The notes under the pieces: generated by a model | What the model was told of the DNA's origin: nothing | Database searches by the model: none | What the model saw: the letters and a program-made list of their open reading frames with translations, nothing else | Position numbers and translations under genes: made by a program | Assembly: GCF_035083965.1 (NCBI RefSeq) | Contig: NC_089727.1 | Location: 13,893,501 to 13,957,500, forward strand | Length of the DNA: 64,000 nucleotides | From: Branchiostoma lanceolatum | Taxonomy: Eukaryota > Chordata > Leptocardii > Amphioxiformes > Branchiostomatidae | Direction: 5' to 3' | Shown here: piece after piece, positions 1-11,559 of the stretch | Layout of the letters: each line of letters opens with the position of its first letter | Position numbering within the stretch: position 1 is the stretch's first letter

Positions 1-1
1 C

Positions 2-109
2 TACAGACAGGCTTTGGCCATGATGAAGGCCATATATCAAGGGGACAGCAATAATCCAAATATCACAGGCATTGAAGAAAATCTTCAGCGCTTAATTAAC
101 AATGAATAG
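2..109 (+). CDS. C-terminal exon of a tetratricopeptide-repeat (TPR) protein, partial
   Basis: The window opens inside an open reading frame of 35 residues that ends with TAG at 107-109. The peptide begins YRQALAMMKAIYQGD and continues with a helix-like tail ending LQRLINNE. The pattern (Y..AL.M..AIY.GD....I....NL) is the signature of TPR units of the kinesin-light-chain / nephrocystin-3 type, so this is probably the last repeat of a TPR protein; such proteins are numerous in cephalochordates and usually act as protein-binding scaffolds. Only the 3' end is present, so neither the domain architecture nor the start can be judged. No convincing polyadenylation signal was seen directly downstream. 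Confidence 0.5.
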   Translation, partial: YRQALAMMKAIYQGDSNNPNITGIEENLQRLINNE

Positions 110-970
110 AAGCAACCCACAGTAGTATGATTATCTTATCGTATCAATTAGTAGAAGAATAATTATGTTTAGTGTTTGAGCTGAGTGAATGACTGAGATG
201 ACATACTGTGCTGACAACAAGAGAAATTCCAACAGAAATATGTCCACAGATGCATTGATGTATAATATTATATTTCATGTATATATTCACTTTCAGACAA
301 CAGCGGGCCAAATGTCGAGTATGTGCACACTTGACAATGGCTTAAAGAAAATATCTAAAGCACAAAGTTGTTCACTGCCACTGCCACTGCCACTGGCCAA
401 TTTTACTTTAAATGCCTAGATTACATAGGATGGAAATTATACATCAAGATAAAGTTGATGATATTGTGTATAGTCACCAGTAGTAGATAGTGAGGCATGT
501 ATGTTCTTTAGTTATAAACTGTGTGAATTTGTTGAATCCATGTTTAATTCGAGGTGACAGGTTACCCTTTCTTTCATGTATCACATTCCAACTGTGAAAT
601 AGTCATTTATTGGTTACCTGCACCTTAAGGTTATGATTTACTTAAGATAATTTGTGTTCATTTGTTTAGCTAACTTAAGACTGAAATGTAAAACATAATC
701 TTCTTGCAAGGGTTGACACATTTTGATAACATACACTGAAGAATATGGACAATCAGACTGTGTCACAAAATCAACCAAGCTTCTTGATGATTACTTAGCC
801 TTGCAGTATCATTGATTATTTACAGGATTATGTCAAAGATAGAGCTTCATAAACATACAATACCTGGTTCTATGATACAGTAATGTCCTCTCTTGTATTA
901 TCAAACCAACTCCATACATACTTATTCATGAAAATATGTATCATAGTTCTACACTTGTATTTGGCTGCAG
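110..970. other. Intergenic / 3' flanks of converging genes
   Basis: AT-rich sequence between the TPR exon and the prolyl hydroxylase stop codon. It contains a plus-strand TTTATT at 606-611, which would read AATAAA for the minus-strand prolyl hydroxylase gene, and a short CACTGC triplet-like repeat near 376-395. The open frame at 189-419 has no recognisable similarity and looks fortuitous. Confidence 0.5.
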
Positions 971-3900
971 TTACTTCTCCACTACCTGATATGTAACATG
1001 ATTTTCTTCACAAATTCTACATGGAATAATATTGAAGATTAAAGATTTTACAGGGCAGCTGGTTGTCTTTGGCCACTCTTCGAGGTTGTTACTCACAAAT
1101 ACCACTCTTGTGTGAAATGCTACTTGTGTGTTCATGACCCAGCCCCCTGCCAGTGTGTCACTCAGGTGTGAGACCATCACTCTTCTGGTGTGAGACCACA
1201 TGGCCACCTGAACTCATTGCCATATGCGCGTATCCACTTGTTTGCAACTGAAATTTTAGAAACAATCAATCTGAAGTCATGACTGGTGATATTTTCAAAA
1301 AATTTTGTCCACATTTTGCTGATGAATAGAAGAGATAGAAAACCTTCTTAAGTTCCAAAAGTTTTAAAGGCAATAATGCAATGGATGCAGGTCATGGTTA
1401 GCTCAGTAAAAATGTGACTGTTTGATAAAGAGCAAATATTCACATGTATAGATATCAAACATAATTCAGTTCTTTACATATCATACAACACAATAGATGT
1501 TTGTGGATTGTAGGAAGGTGTAGACTCACTCCATTTGGAACCCATCAGGACGGGGCAGCCAGCATGTAGAGAATTCTCCTCAAAGGCTAGAGACTTTTTC
1601 AAGTCGTGAAACAACACGGCACTATTCTGAAACAGAACATAGTTTTGTGTCACTTCTATCATTGTTATACAAACTGTTGGATGTAGCCTGGTCCCAGTCT
1701 CTAGGGGTCGGCTTAGGGGTGTTTTACTGGGCCCAGTCTGCTTTATTGAATCGTTTCTGATAGCCTGTCTACTTAGCTGCCATATAGAATTTTGCAGCCT
1801 TTCTTCTCGGCTGCCACCCTACTTCTGCCGCCGCCTCGGTGGTGACGTAATTTAATCCAAGGCCGTAAACACATCCCGAGCGGACAAAGCTGTCTGGGCG
1901 GGCGGGGATCACTCCCAGTGCCGTAGAGATATCGGGGAGCCCCCGATGGTATGGTTTCCAGGCTATGTTGGATGATGTATTTTCTTGTGACGTCACAACC
2001 ACTATGCTGTTCAGTTAAACCTGAAAAGGGCAGACCTATACATTTGCAAGGGAATGTGTTAAAACAAACCCAATACCAGTCACATTGAGGTGTTTTTCAG
2101 CAACTTAGCTAGATTACACTTGAAGATAGATATGCAGGTATTAGATCTGCCATGTTGTGTCATGTAATATAAATAGCCTAGGTATGTGCCTAGGTGCCTG
2201 CAAAGCTGGTGTGTTACACAGAACGCTTTTTTTACATCAGTTGAGCAATACAGCTACAGATGGTGAGTTCAGTGTTCCTTACTTTGACGGCAGGGACGGC
2301 CAGGTTAAGATTAGGGAATACTGTTGCCCCACCGGCTTCAACATCACTGAGCTGTGGTCAAAACAAAGAATGAAATATTGAAAATAAAGAGTGATGTATA
2401 AAATGTAATTAGAATAAAGAATGGTTTATCAAATGTAGTAAAAAAAGGTGATATGATAATGTATTGAATGTAGTAAAAAAACAGAGTGATGTAAATGTAG
2501 TCAAAATTAAGAGTGATTTTTAAAAGTATGCAGTGTTATTTTGTTGTTTATTCTTACAAATGTTTGTAAGCACAGAATGTCCTGATAAGCATTTTACATA
2601 CAATGCATTTAGCACTTGAACACCACTTTATTCTGCCCTTAGAGCAAATATTATTTAGCCCTCTGAGGAGATTTTGAATAGCAATATATTTCTACAACAA
2701 TACCTATTGTTCAGGAACCTTGTTGCTACTATGTTCTCATTGCTAATATCCCACGTCCCACTAACCATCGTGCATGTGATTATGACAACCAATAACTCGG
2801 TGGCAATAGGATGGGGGTTTACGGCTTTTGAATCAACATAAAAAGTATCAAACTTACATAAAAGAGGAAAGTTACAATCCTTTCTCCGGTTGGCATAAAC
2901 ACTCGCTGCTGGTCCTGTTAATGCACAAAATAGTAAGAAAGGAGTCAACATTAACATAGATATAATATCAAAATGAATATTTGTTTGACATATGAAAAAT
3001 GTAACTCATTAATTGTTCCCCTATTAATTGTTGTAAGACAGAAGAAGCACAATTTCTAGTTTCGTAGAATTTAGAACCTTTACAGATAGTAAAGTAAAGA
3101 TTCAATTTTATTCCTCTTACAGATAGTCGTAGAATTCCAAGAGCTATGTTCCGGAGCCAGTGGATTGTGTGTTCCAAGATCGTTGAATTCATTTCTTTTG
3201 ATTGAATTCCACGGTTATGGAAGGGCATACACTTATTGTTCGCGGTCGTGGATTAGAGTAAACGGCACTAGACCCTACCCAGACTAGTATAAGTCCCTCA
3301 AAGGCCGTACATCCCTAAATTGATTAATTTTAAAGCCCATTATATATTCTAATTATTGTCGTGGAGTTCATCACTAACTATCACTGATTCAGATTCCCTC
3401 CACGAGCATCGATTTCATCACCATTGTAATGACAAGTTCCACGGTGTCCGTAGAATGAATAATAAACGACACGATAATCTAATGATCAATTCCTGGGAAT
3501 CGAAGATCAACTGTTCATACTTCTGAAATGCAAAGTAGTTTAGGTTCAGGATGCCCCAAAACGTCCCAATGTTGCTCATAAAGTCCTCCCAGTCCGTAGT
3601 TCACCAGCTGAAATAGATAAGAAGGCAACGTCGTCAAATTTGGGTATGTTAATGATAAGAACATTTAAAGAAAGAGCAAAAATCCATGTCTAGTGAGGTC
3701 ACCTTCTCGACTGTTTAGTTGGTGTAGTTAGTTGATTCCAGTGCAGTCGACTTTTGACACAAGTTCCGGTACCGAAATGCCTCTCCAGTATTGTCAAAGG
3801 AAGCCTACACAAACTAAACGCGTGAAGACGGACTGAATTCACAAAGGCTATCTTAGTCTTAATATTATTAGTACGTAAAGATAACGGTGCGGGTCTGGCG

Positions 3901-6900
3901 TGCGGTCTTTGCAACGGGCATGGGCGGCGGGGCTGACGCGTTCTTTTTTAGAACCAAAACGACGCCTCTGACAAAGTGGCCTCGCGCGATTTCAGCAGGA
4001 AGCCCATTCACACTCGAAATTTACAATAAATTATATGCCACCTAAAAGTACAGGCTTTGATTTATTCTACGCAGTACATTTCTTTTTGTTTTAAAATCGA
4101 GAATAGTGTTAGAACTCGAGGGGGATTTTCTCTAAAAAAAACTGATTTCAGGTCATACCATGAGAAGGGTACCGGTAAAAAATCGGTTTAAAAACTTTAG
4201 CCTCATTGACGAAACATCGATCCGGATATTGGCCACTTGACATTCTTCCTATAAACTGGAACAACGCCGATCTTACCTGGAAAGCCTCGGCAGAAGGACA
4301 GTTGATGTCCAGACCAGTAATCTGCTCAACCCGTCGACTCAGCTTCGCGATCTTTGGATGTTCACTGTCAAATAGCCAACCACTGGGAACAGGCAAAACC
4401 ATCAATTTCAGACAGAATATGCTTACAAGTACATGCACGTTTGTTCACTTCTGTTGCTATTGCTCTTATATAATCACTTTGTGCTTCTTGTCCAATGCTC
4501 GTTAAATACAGCTGTATATGTGACTAAAATAAAACAAAATACATTAGTGGTGCGGATCGGTCCGGCCGGACCGGTTCCGGACTTGTAAAACGTTTAGGTT
4601 CAAGTTCAAAAAAACCTAAACGTCTGGAAACAAGTCCGGACTTGAAAAAAAATTCTCTCACTCATTCACTCCTTTTTGTTTTAAACCATCTTAAACCTTC
4701 CTTAAATCGTGAAATTTGCACTAGAAAAATATTAAAACATTGCTGTTTTTGTGTTTATAACTGAACTTCTGTGTTAATTACTGACTGTATATAATTCCGT
4801 ATATATAGTTTTCAAATTACATGTAAAATATCTACCAATATGCAATTTTACATGTAACACGAAAAAATATTCCAAAATTATTGTTCAGGTCCGGACTTTC
4901 AAGTCCGGACCTGAACCTAAACCTCTGGACTCGAGTCCGAACCTAAACCTAAACTCGGGTTTAGATCCACACCACTATATACTATCTATCTCTCTCTCTA
5001 TAAACTTATATACAACAGATTACGTGCTTATTGAGATAGATCTGTCTACTATTTGTGCATCTAACTTGTATTTTATGATTTATGATTTGTTGTCATATTG
5101 TTATTGTTATCACTTACTACTATAATTATGTTATGAATTGCTAGATTTATGTTATTTTTTAAAAATTCAGATGGGGGAAGTCCTTGTATAAGCCACCATG
5201 GCTTTTTTTCTTCCCCCAGCACGTGTATTTTTTGTTCTATTCTTTTCTATTATGTACTACAAACTGATTTTAATATGTGCAAATAAATCAAATCAAATCT
5301 AATTATCGTTACAGTTCAATTATTCACCCAGAACATCCCAGCCCGTTCTGTTCCACACAAAAAAACCTTTCCTTACGTTTCACTAACTCTGGTCTTGCTG
5401 AAAACATCCCCACCACCATCATGTCTGGCCTGTATTAGAGACCTCTCCAACTGCAGTATTCGTCAGAATGAGTGCAGATTTTAACTGTATTTTTGCAGCA
5501 GCCGTCAAAAAAAGCTCTATGCATTTAACCAATCAACAAGTCAGTTATCCAAAGGAACATACTAGCATAATTTTAACTTAACCAACTATATAACGTTTTA
5601 GAAACACAGAACATTGTCCTTAGTAGCGATGTACTCATGCTTTACACTCTATGATAATGACGTCACTAGATACCTTAGTGAGCGCCATGTCCCTCATAAA
5701 GGCAGTCTCCTTGTCAGTGATGACGTCATGATACAGGGCAACCAATGGGTTTCCCTCGTGCAGTACCTCCATCTTGACAGGACTGAGGTAAAAGTATGGA
5801 CTGGGGCGGATGTATGTACAGGTAAGCGTTGGGTGTGGAGCTTGGTTCTAGGTTGACAAGATATCACAGATGCGTTGGTCCCTTTTGCATCACTGATGCT
5901 AGCCTGGTCTCTATGAGAAGTTACTGCTAGTAGATCCTACTACTATGATGGCCATTACAGCATGATTGGTTTCGATGTAACTAATGACTGCATTTTATTT
6001 CATCCCCCTCCCCAAAATACCGTCCGTGGTGTCTTATTACCAATATATGTACCAAATTATGTCTGATAGAGAAAAAGATTACCAACATATGTGTAGCACC
6101 TTGAGAACTCCAAGACGGCAAAGGTTTTCGTGCGTATAGATAGGCTTCGTTAAGGACGATGAGACGTTTCGTAACAAGTTTGAGAGTAATCTTAGATCAT
6201 CTGCATTGGCTTCAGCCTTCTTTTCCTTCACATCTGAAAGACAAGAATGTACGAGAGGCAGACATGTGTAACTGTGTGATTATAATTGGCATATCTTACT
6301 CTTCTTTTGGGTTAGGGCCCCAGGCATCTACATGTACTTACAACACATGCGCCATGCAGTAGGATAATGTTGTGGTCTGTTTTCTTTCATATCGTTTTTT
6401 TTTTAATGCCAACTCTGCCAAACTTCCGAGATTAAAGAAATTAAATGGTTTACAATAAGCTACAAAAGTGAAAAACAATGTTTCTTACTCTGTCCAACTT
6501 CACAGACGCCACAGCTTAACCGACAGCTGACCAACATGAACTCTCTGTTGGCGTCACATTCGCCCATACTGGCCCACTGGGGACAGCTGGGGTTCTTGTC
6601 TTCACAAACGTGTGCTGGAAATCAAAAACATGTAGAACCAAAATTAGATCATTCTACGGCTGTAATTCAGCTGCAAACAAAATGCAGCTTCAAAGAAACA
6701 AGAACGTCTAGACAGGCTCATACTGGTTGACGTCTGAAGTCTCTAGTGCCTCAAACTCACCTAACTTTGACACTGCCATGGAAACAGCTTTGTTCGGCTG
6801 GATCTAAACGGGAAGAAAAATAATGTTCTTAGCAAAGAATGATTGAGTTTACAATGATATTTTCTGGACTTCTTAAATTTACAATGATTTTACCAATTAT

Positions 6901-8864
6901 GTGTATTTCTTGTGATAGATTTTGATAACCAACAGCCATGTCATCACCTTAGGAATCTTGGACTTGTCAATATTTGGGCGATTGTTTCAGAAAGTATATA
7001 ATGAAAGTCGTTACCCTCTGTACTGTATCCGCTAATTTCAGTAGAACATCCAGGATCTTCAGACCGTGCGGCTCATCTTTGACCGTCAACAACGACATTT
7101 CCTTCTCCCTCATCATCTCCAAGGTCACGTTGAACCACAACGCGGCCTGGTAGAAGCTGTTTTCCTTAAATGCTACATCCCCGATGTAGAATGTGTCTGA
7201 GGCGTCCAGTGCAAGCGTCGGGTGCGTTGGACTAACTTCCGTGATGTTAGTTACAGCCTCTTCGTCACTGGCTGCTTGTGGCAGCATCAAAATCTGTCCC
7301 TGAACGAGACTGCGCATGTCCAGGTTGTACACGTGTTGAAGCTTGACCAGAGCGAGCGCAGACATGTACAAGTCTTCAGCGGTTGGCAGCTCGAATTCTT
7401 TTCCTTTTCATGCATTGAGTATAGACAGTCGTTGATATGGGATACATTTACAAAGAAAACATGAACCGTTGCAAATGTTTACATATAGGTTTTATATTGA
7501 GTATGGATGCACAGCTAACCAATGTCAATGGTCTCTATAATGTTGAAGAATTTTGAATAGATGTTATAGATATCCAGTATCTTATCATCCGACCATTTTG
7601 CAGTGGGTATGACATGAAACCATACTTTGGACGCAGTTTTAGATATGGGCATATTGCCATGTAACTTTAGATCTCACTTTCTTTGGCACATTTCTGTGTT
7701 TATTCAAGAAAGTTTTTTTTATTAGATTCAGAAACGTATTATGCATATCAACAACGGCACCCAGTGTAACTCAAAACGTAACCATTTATCAATACAAAAG
7801 TCATGGAGTGTTCGAGCTTAAAAGATATATCCCGGTTTTTGATTATACATATACGGCACCACCCCGGAACAGCTAGCATCACTATAAACACAGCGGACGT
7901 TCTTTTGCGGTCGTTAAACCAGTGGATATGGACAATATTTTGGTAAACATGTGCTCTAATAAAAACGTCGATTGGTTGACACTAACCGGTCAGTGTCTGG
8001 GCTTCCGATAAGTTGTTAGGAACTTGACTTAGTCGCTTGATCAGGAGGTAAGCCCTGACGGGGTGGTAAACCTGGCGGGCGATGTGGTCACGCCCCGAAA
8101 AGCTGTCATCAAAACTATGGACATACCTAAAATGAGCACAGAAAGAAGAAGGCCGTTCATGAATGCACTCCTATTTCTCCTGTCGTTGAAATGAAGTCAG
8201 CCTAAAGCCTCTATACCAGCGGCATGTTGGGGGCCTCGTTGCGTCCAAGATTGGATTTGTGCTACCCTTGACTTTATAATCATGGTAATATCGTGCAAAA
8301 CGTACATGTCTGACTAAAAAGGCAACAAACCACACAGAGCGTTTTTTATCGATGAAATTCGTTGAGCGCGCTGTCAAATCCTTCGGTCGTAGCGAGGTCG
8401 CCGGCGTGCCGCGGGTCCAGTGAGATATAATAGGGGCTTTAGCTGCTGCTTATTCGGTAAGTACTTTATTCTAGCTCCAGTTTGCTCCTCTCATCGCTTC
8501 ATTGCTGAATACAGTGGCACCCATTAATGTATTATATTGGGGATCAAACGTCGGAAGTTCGATCCATGTTGTGTATACTTTGCGTCTGATAAACATTCGA
8601 TACTCGGACACTATCAAGGGGATGGGGTGCAAATTATTCAGCATTAACTTACCGTTGCATATCTGTAGACACTTGTCCACCTTTCTGAATGTACTGCTTT
8701 ACCATAGCTACTGTCTCCCTCTCATCTTGCACCAGTTTCTCCAGCCGAGCAACTGCCGAGAAAAATCCCGCCTTTGTAACAGTGCATAGCATCGCCGGGA
8801 ATAAGACACAAAGTAGCACACGAACAGGCTTGCCCAGTATCATCGCTGATGCTAAACTTGTCAC
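971..8864 (-). CDS. P4HA: Collagen prolyl 4-hydroxylase alpha subunit with an internal ShKT domain (14 exons, complete)
   Basis: Fe(II)/2-oxoglutarate dioxygenase that hydroxylates X-Pro-Gly prolines of collagen in the ER lumen, normally as a tetramer with protein disulfide isomerase. Exons (minus strand order): 8653-8864, 7987-8126, 7015-7397, 6761-6803, 6489-6614, 6083-6233, 5674-5800, 5377-5450, 4277-4382, 3521-3607, 2858-2914, 2283-2351, 1530-1626, 971-1122. Phases agree and the total is 1824 nt (607 aa, against about 535 in vertebrates). Signal peptide about residues 1-32; N-terminal dimerisation region in exons 1-2; peptide-substrate-binding region in exon 3; ShKT domain residues 260-301; dioxygenase domain from about 390. 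Iron ligands H467, D469 and H546 and the 2-oxoglutarate lysine K556 (ten residues after the second His) are present, so it should be active. The extra length comes mainly from ShKT and a linker. The exon 6 donor (6083) and last-exon acceptor (1122) are the least certain. Confidence 0.93.
1627..2282. other. Intron 12 of the prolyl hydroxylase gene with repeat-like GC-rich stretch
   Basis: The sequence around 1684-2010 is much more GC-rich than the rest of the intron and starts with a GTAGCCTGGTCCCAG-type motif related to short hairpin repeats elsewhere in the window (27838, 58340). Probably a small repeat insertion; no coding potential was seen. Confidence 0.35.
4541..4976. mobile_element. MITE with AGTGGTG termini (hAT- or mariner-like, non-autonomous)
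   Basis: Ends are inverted: AGTGGTGCGGATC near 4549 and GATCCACACCACT near 4962-4974. Internally it carries repeated GTCCGGAC / AGTCCGGACCTGAACC and CCTAAAC motifs on both sides that pair with each other. It lies in intron 8 of the prolyl hydroxylase gene and has no open frame. The flanking TA could be the target duplication; the superfamily is not settled. Confidence 0.6.
4985..5300 (+). mobile_element. 3' end of a non-LTR retrotransposon (CR1/L2-like tail)
   Basis: A GGGGGAAG...CTTCCCCC hairpin at about 5173-5217, followed by an AT-rich tail ending GTGCAAATAAATCAAATCAAATC-like short repeats, is typical of the 3' UTR of 5'-truncated non-LTR retrotransposons. No reverse transcriptase sequence remains. 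A related tail (TGTGCAAATAAATAG) occurs at about 22553. Confidence 0.45.
6489..6614 (-). other. ShKT domain exon, symmetric phase 1-1
   Basis: This 126-nt exon encodes exactly one ShKT (ShK toxin-like) six-cysteine module: Cys at residues 263, 270, 279, 290, 294 and 297, with the family hallmarks C-E-D, W, G-E-C, N-R-E-F-M and S-C-G-V-C. Both flanking introns are phase 1 and the frame is kept on either side, so it can be added or skipped without a frameshift. ShKT modules occur in many secreted metazoan proteins; here the module sits between the substrate-binding and catalytic regions. Confidence 0.9.
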
Positions 8865-9200
8865 CTACTGAACGACCTAACTTAAGAATGTCATAGGAGA
8901 ACAATTAGAACGTTTTGCGGAAACAATGGTAGCTATCAACAGGTAACACACGGTGAGAATGAACACTGGTGCTATACGCGTTAAGTTAAGGTAACCTCTA
9001 AACGTTACATCAGCGACGTGCATTCATTGTGCTACATCCTGTTTACGTGGCTCATGAGTCGGCGCCATATGTAGACATTATAAAAAAGAGCTATCTACCA
9101 CGCAAATCTTATGACCAAAACATGTCCAGAGCGCGAGCAATCAGAACCGGAAGTTCCACTGCAGTACCTTAGAAAGTTGCTAGGGGCCGAAATCTAATCA
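8865..9200. promoter_or_regulatory. Upstream region of the prolyl hydroxylase gene
   Basis: Sequence 5' of the predicted ATG at 8864. No TATA box at a convincing position and no recognisable upstream exon; it must hold the 5' UTR and promoter of the minus-strand gene, but the start site cannot be placed from sequence. Confidence 0.3.
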
Positions 9201-9202
9201 TT

Positions 9203-9393
9203 TTGAGGTCTCATCAAGACCTACCAACATACCAAATATCAAAACAATCCACCTGGGCCTTCTCGAGTTATCTTGTTCACAGACAGACAGACAGACAGAC
9301 ACACGCGCATACACACAGACACACACACACATACACACACACACACACGCACACGCACGCACACGCACACGCACACACACACACACACAGACA
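9203..9393. repeat. Dispersed repeat ending in a (GACA)n(CA)n microsatellite
   Basis: The stretch AACATACCAAATATCAAAAC...TCGAGTTATCTTG leads into GACA repeats (9280-9300) and a long CA-rich array (to about 9390). The same arrangement, including ACATACCAAATAT and GAGTTAT followed by a CACA-rich tail, occurs at 37.98-38.1 kb, so this is a dispersed element with a microsatellite tail. Open frames here merely translate the microsatellite. Confidence 0.75.
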
Positions 9394-9413
9394 GAATTGA
9401 TTGACAGTGCCAT

Positions 9414-10281
9414 CGAGCCCAGCAGTGGGCATTTTTAATTGAGGATTTCTGCAGGTGCCATCATATGGGACTATCAGCTTTTAGATCTCCGTTGAGGTAA
9501 GAGTTTTCGATGGACAAGATAGCGATCAACAATTGTAAGATTCGAATCTGACAAAATACAAAGTCGTCTCCTAGCTACGTACAGTACACTGTTCTTAGCA
9601 CATGCTTCATTCCTGAACGTGCAGCAGAACCCATAAGGAATGACGTCATCGTCGGCAACGACGGACAACCATAAGCAAGTAATCACACTACACTCCAATT
9701 CTACGCTCATTCTGGCGAACACTACATAAATCTTTTGCAGTTAATTAGAGAGGTCACCAGTACTCCCCAGACAGGTTTGATAACCATTATACATTTTGTA
9801 CACTTCACCTATTATTTTTTACCTTCTCTCAGACAAACAAGGAATCAACTGTAATCCGGGGAGTGTGTCCCACTTGTAACACAGCTGTTAAAGATGTTTA
9901 AGTCATTGAAATAAATGTACTTAAAGATTACCTTGTACACAGACCGGCATCTTTCACATGCTGTTATAATGCCCGACACCTATTTTCACCTATGTAGGTT
10001 GAAATGTACACAAAGTATTCAAAAAGTGAAAATAATTATCAATACTTAGATATCGAAATGCCCGCATACAAACGAGAGGAAGTTAACAGTGTTTTCTCTT
10101 GATAGCCTAGCTTATAGTTGGCTTTGTATATCATGCGACGATTAGTCTCTGAAATTTTTGTTCTTGTTTTCTATACATTGTACGTTTTACAGCTGTTGTG
10201 TAATAAAGTCCCTTCATTCGTACAGACTTAAACCATATTCCCCGACTTCATGATACATCTACACGTCTCATACAGTTGCGT
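9414..10281. other. Intergenic, nothing recognised
   Basis: No similarity, splice-framed exon or clear repeat was recognised. The 82-codon minus frame at 9474-9722 has no family signature. Confidence 0.4.
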
Positions 10282-10677
10282 TTACGATTTACCCGGATCA
10301 AAGTTCAAGCTCCGCACGAGATTTCTGTGAAGAATATCTTTACGGTGCTTCCACCATGTATACCCTGCCGCTATGAGTGAAATGCCTCCAAGTTTGACAG
10401 GACTAGGAAACTTTGATTGAACAATGTAGTCTAACAACACTGAAAGTGGTATTGTGAACGTCTTTATGGTGGCAGTAATGCCCGCTTTTTCCGTCTTCAG
10501 TGCTAGTTTCGTAGCGAATGATGCGCCGCAGTCACACAGGCACAGTCCGATAACATAACCCATCGTCTGTGCGGACATCGCCCAACGCGGAGTCTCCATC
10601 AGGTACGTCAGCGTCCTTTGGCTTCGGTAAAGTTTGGGGGGAAGAAATCTTTTTTTTTCGGTGACCAGGCTACACAA
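10282..10677 (-). CDS. C-terminal fragment of a drug/metabolite transporter (EamA/SLC35-like), orphan exon
   Basis: The frame ends with TAA at 10282-10284 and encodes about 110 usable residues that look like the last membrane segments of the DMT superfamily: a glycine/alanine-rich helix beginning MGYVIGLCLCDCGASF, the linker ALKTEKAGITATIKTF, a helix around PLSVLLDYI, and a final helix KLGGISLIAAGYTW followed by a basic tail (KHRKD). This order (long helix, 'E.AG....K', helix, 'G..LI..G') is typical of the fourth repeat of EamA transporters. A splice acceptor is possible just upstream of RTLTYLMETPRW, but no matching upstream exons were found up to 12.4 kb, so it may be a pseudogene fragment or the last exon of a gene whose other exons are unrecognised. 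Confidence 0.5.
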   Translation of the reverse strand: MCSLVTEKKRFLPPKLYRSQRTLTYLMETPRWAMSAQTMGYVIGLCLCDCGASFATKLALKTEKAGITATIKTFTIPLSVLLDYIVQSKFPSPVKLGGISLIAAGYTWWKHRKDILHRNLVRSLNFDPGKS

Positions 10678-11182
10678 CGGTAGGTAAAAAACTACTTCTT
10701 CCCCGCAAACTTAACCTATACCAAAAATTGTTAATACGCAACACATTGTGTCTTTGGGACTCCGTAATCTCCTTGTTGTAGGTTGCTGTCGTCATGTCTT
10801 CGCTTACTGTCCTTGTCCTATTCATCTTTGTCCTCAGCTGATCCAAACCCATGTCCGTTGAACCGGTGTAACAGTCTGGTTCAAGCGCCACTTACTGACC
10901 AGTCTAACTGGTCCGGACCTTTTAGCTTTGTGGGTTCGATTCCCAGGAGACTGACCTCTCGCCTCGTGCATTTCAATGGTTCCCACACCTAGAATCAAAC
11001 CAGGGCCTAAGAGCGCCAAATTCAAATGGACTAGACCATATGGGATGGAAAGTCCCTATGACCGTGCCATTAGGGATGATCACAGGTTCCGAGCTTTCAT
11101 TTGCAAAGAACACTCGCGTTTTGTTACTCCGGGAAGGAGGATGACCTCCTTCTGGGAGTATTGGGAATGCATTTGTTTGTGC
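10678..11182. other. Repeat-like intergenic sequence with a tRNA B-box-like motif
   Basis: GGGTTCGATTCCCA at about 10931-10944 resembles a pol III B box, and a similar inverted motif (AATCAAACCAGGG) lies at 10993. No full cloverleaf can be folded from the context, so this is at best a decayed SINE. No exon was recognised. Confidence 0.35.
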
Positions 11183-11559
11183 GTTCGCAGCTATTACTCA
11201 CGATCCCGTCGTCGCATTGGTGTGTAACTTGGCATATCGTTTGCCTGGTTCAGCGTGGGGATGCACAATAGCTTTGTTACACCATAACTACTTTAAACGT
11301 CAATCCAATATCGTAATTGCACCCCTATAATTAATGCTATGTCCCACTGCCCTGCCATAGGGACCATGTTATAATCCGTTATGCATGACTGGAATACTTC
11401 AGGCAGATACGGGGTATAAATCTTCCTTACTTGCTGTGATCGTATAGTCACTGTTACATTGAAAAATAGACAACGTGCATCACCACACGCAACCTAGCAA
11501 ACGATATACCAAGTTACATACCAATGCGGCAACGGGAATTGTGAGTTTTAGCTGCGAAC
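11183..11559. mobile_element. Foldback MITE with about 70-bp terminal inverted repeats
   Basis: Left arm starting GTTCGCAGCTATTACTCACG and continuing through GCATTGG-TGTAACTTGGCATATCG is matched by the reverse complement at 11491-11559 (GTATATCGTTTGC..., ...AGCTGCGAAC). The two arms are about 85-90 percent alike with a loop of about 235 bp. No open frame. A short TGTGC on both sides may be part of a target duplication. Confidence 0.65.

Noticed and set aside
4206..4505. 99-codon plus-strand frame
   Set aside because: Antisense to prolyl hydroxylase exon 9, with no similarity of its own.
9203..9413. Frames on both strands of 65-71 codons
   Set aside because: They translate the GACA/CA microsatellite.
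10925..10950. Possible tRNA gene (GGGTTCGATTCCCA)
   Set aside because: There is no acceptor or anticodon stem around the B-box-like motif.
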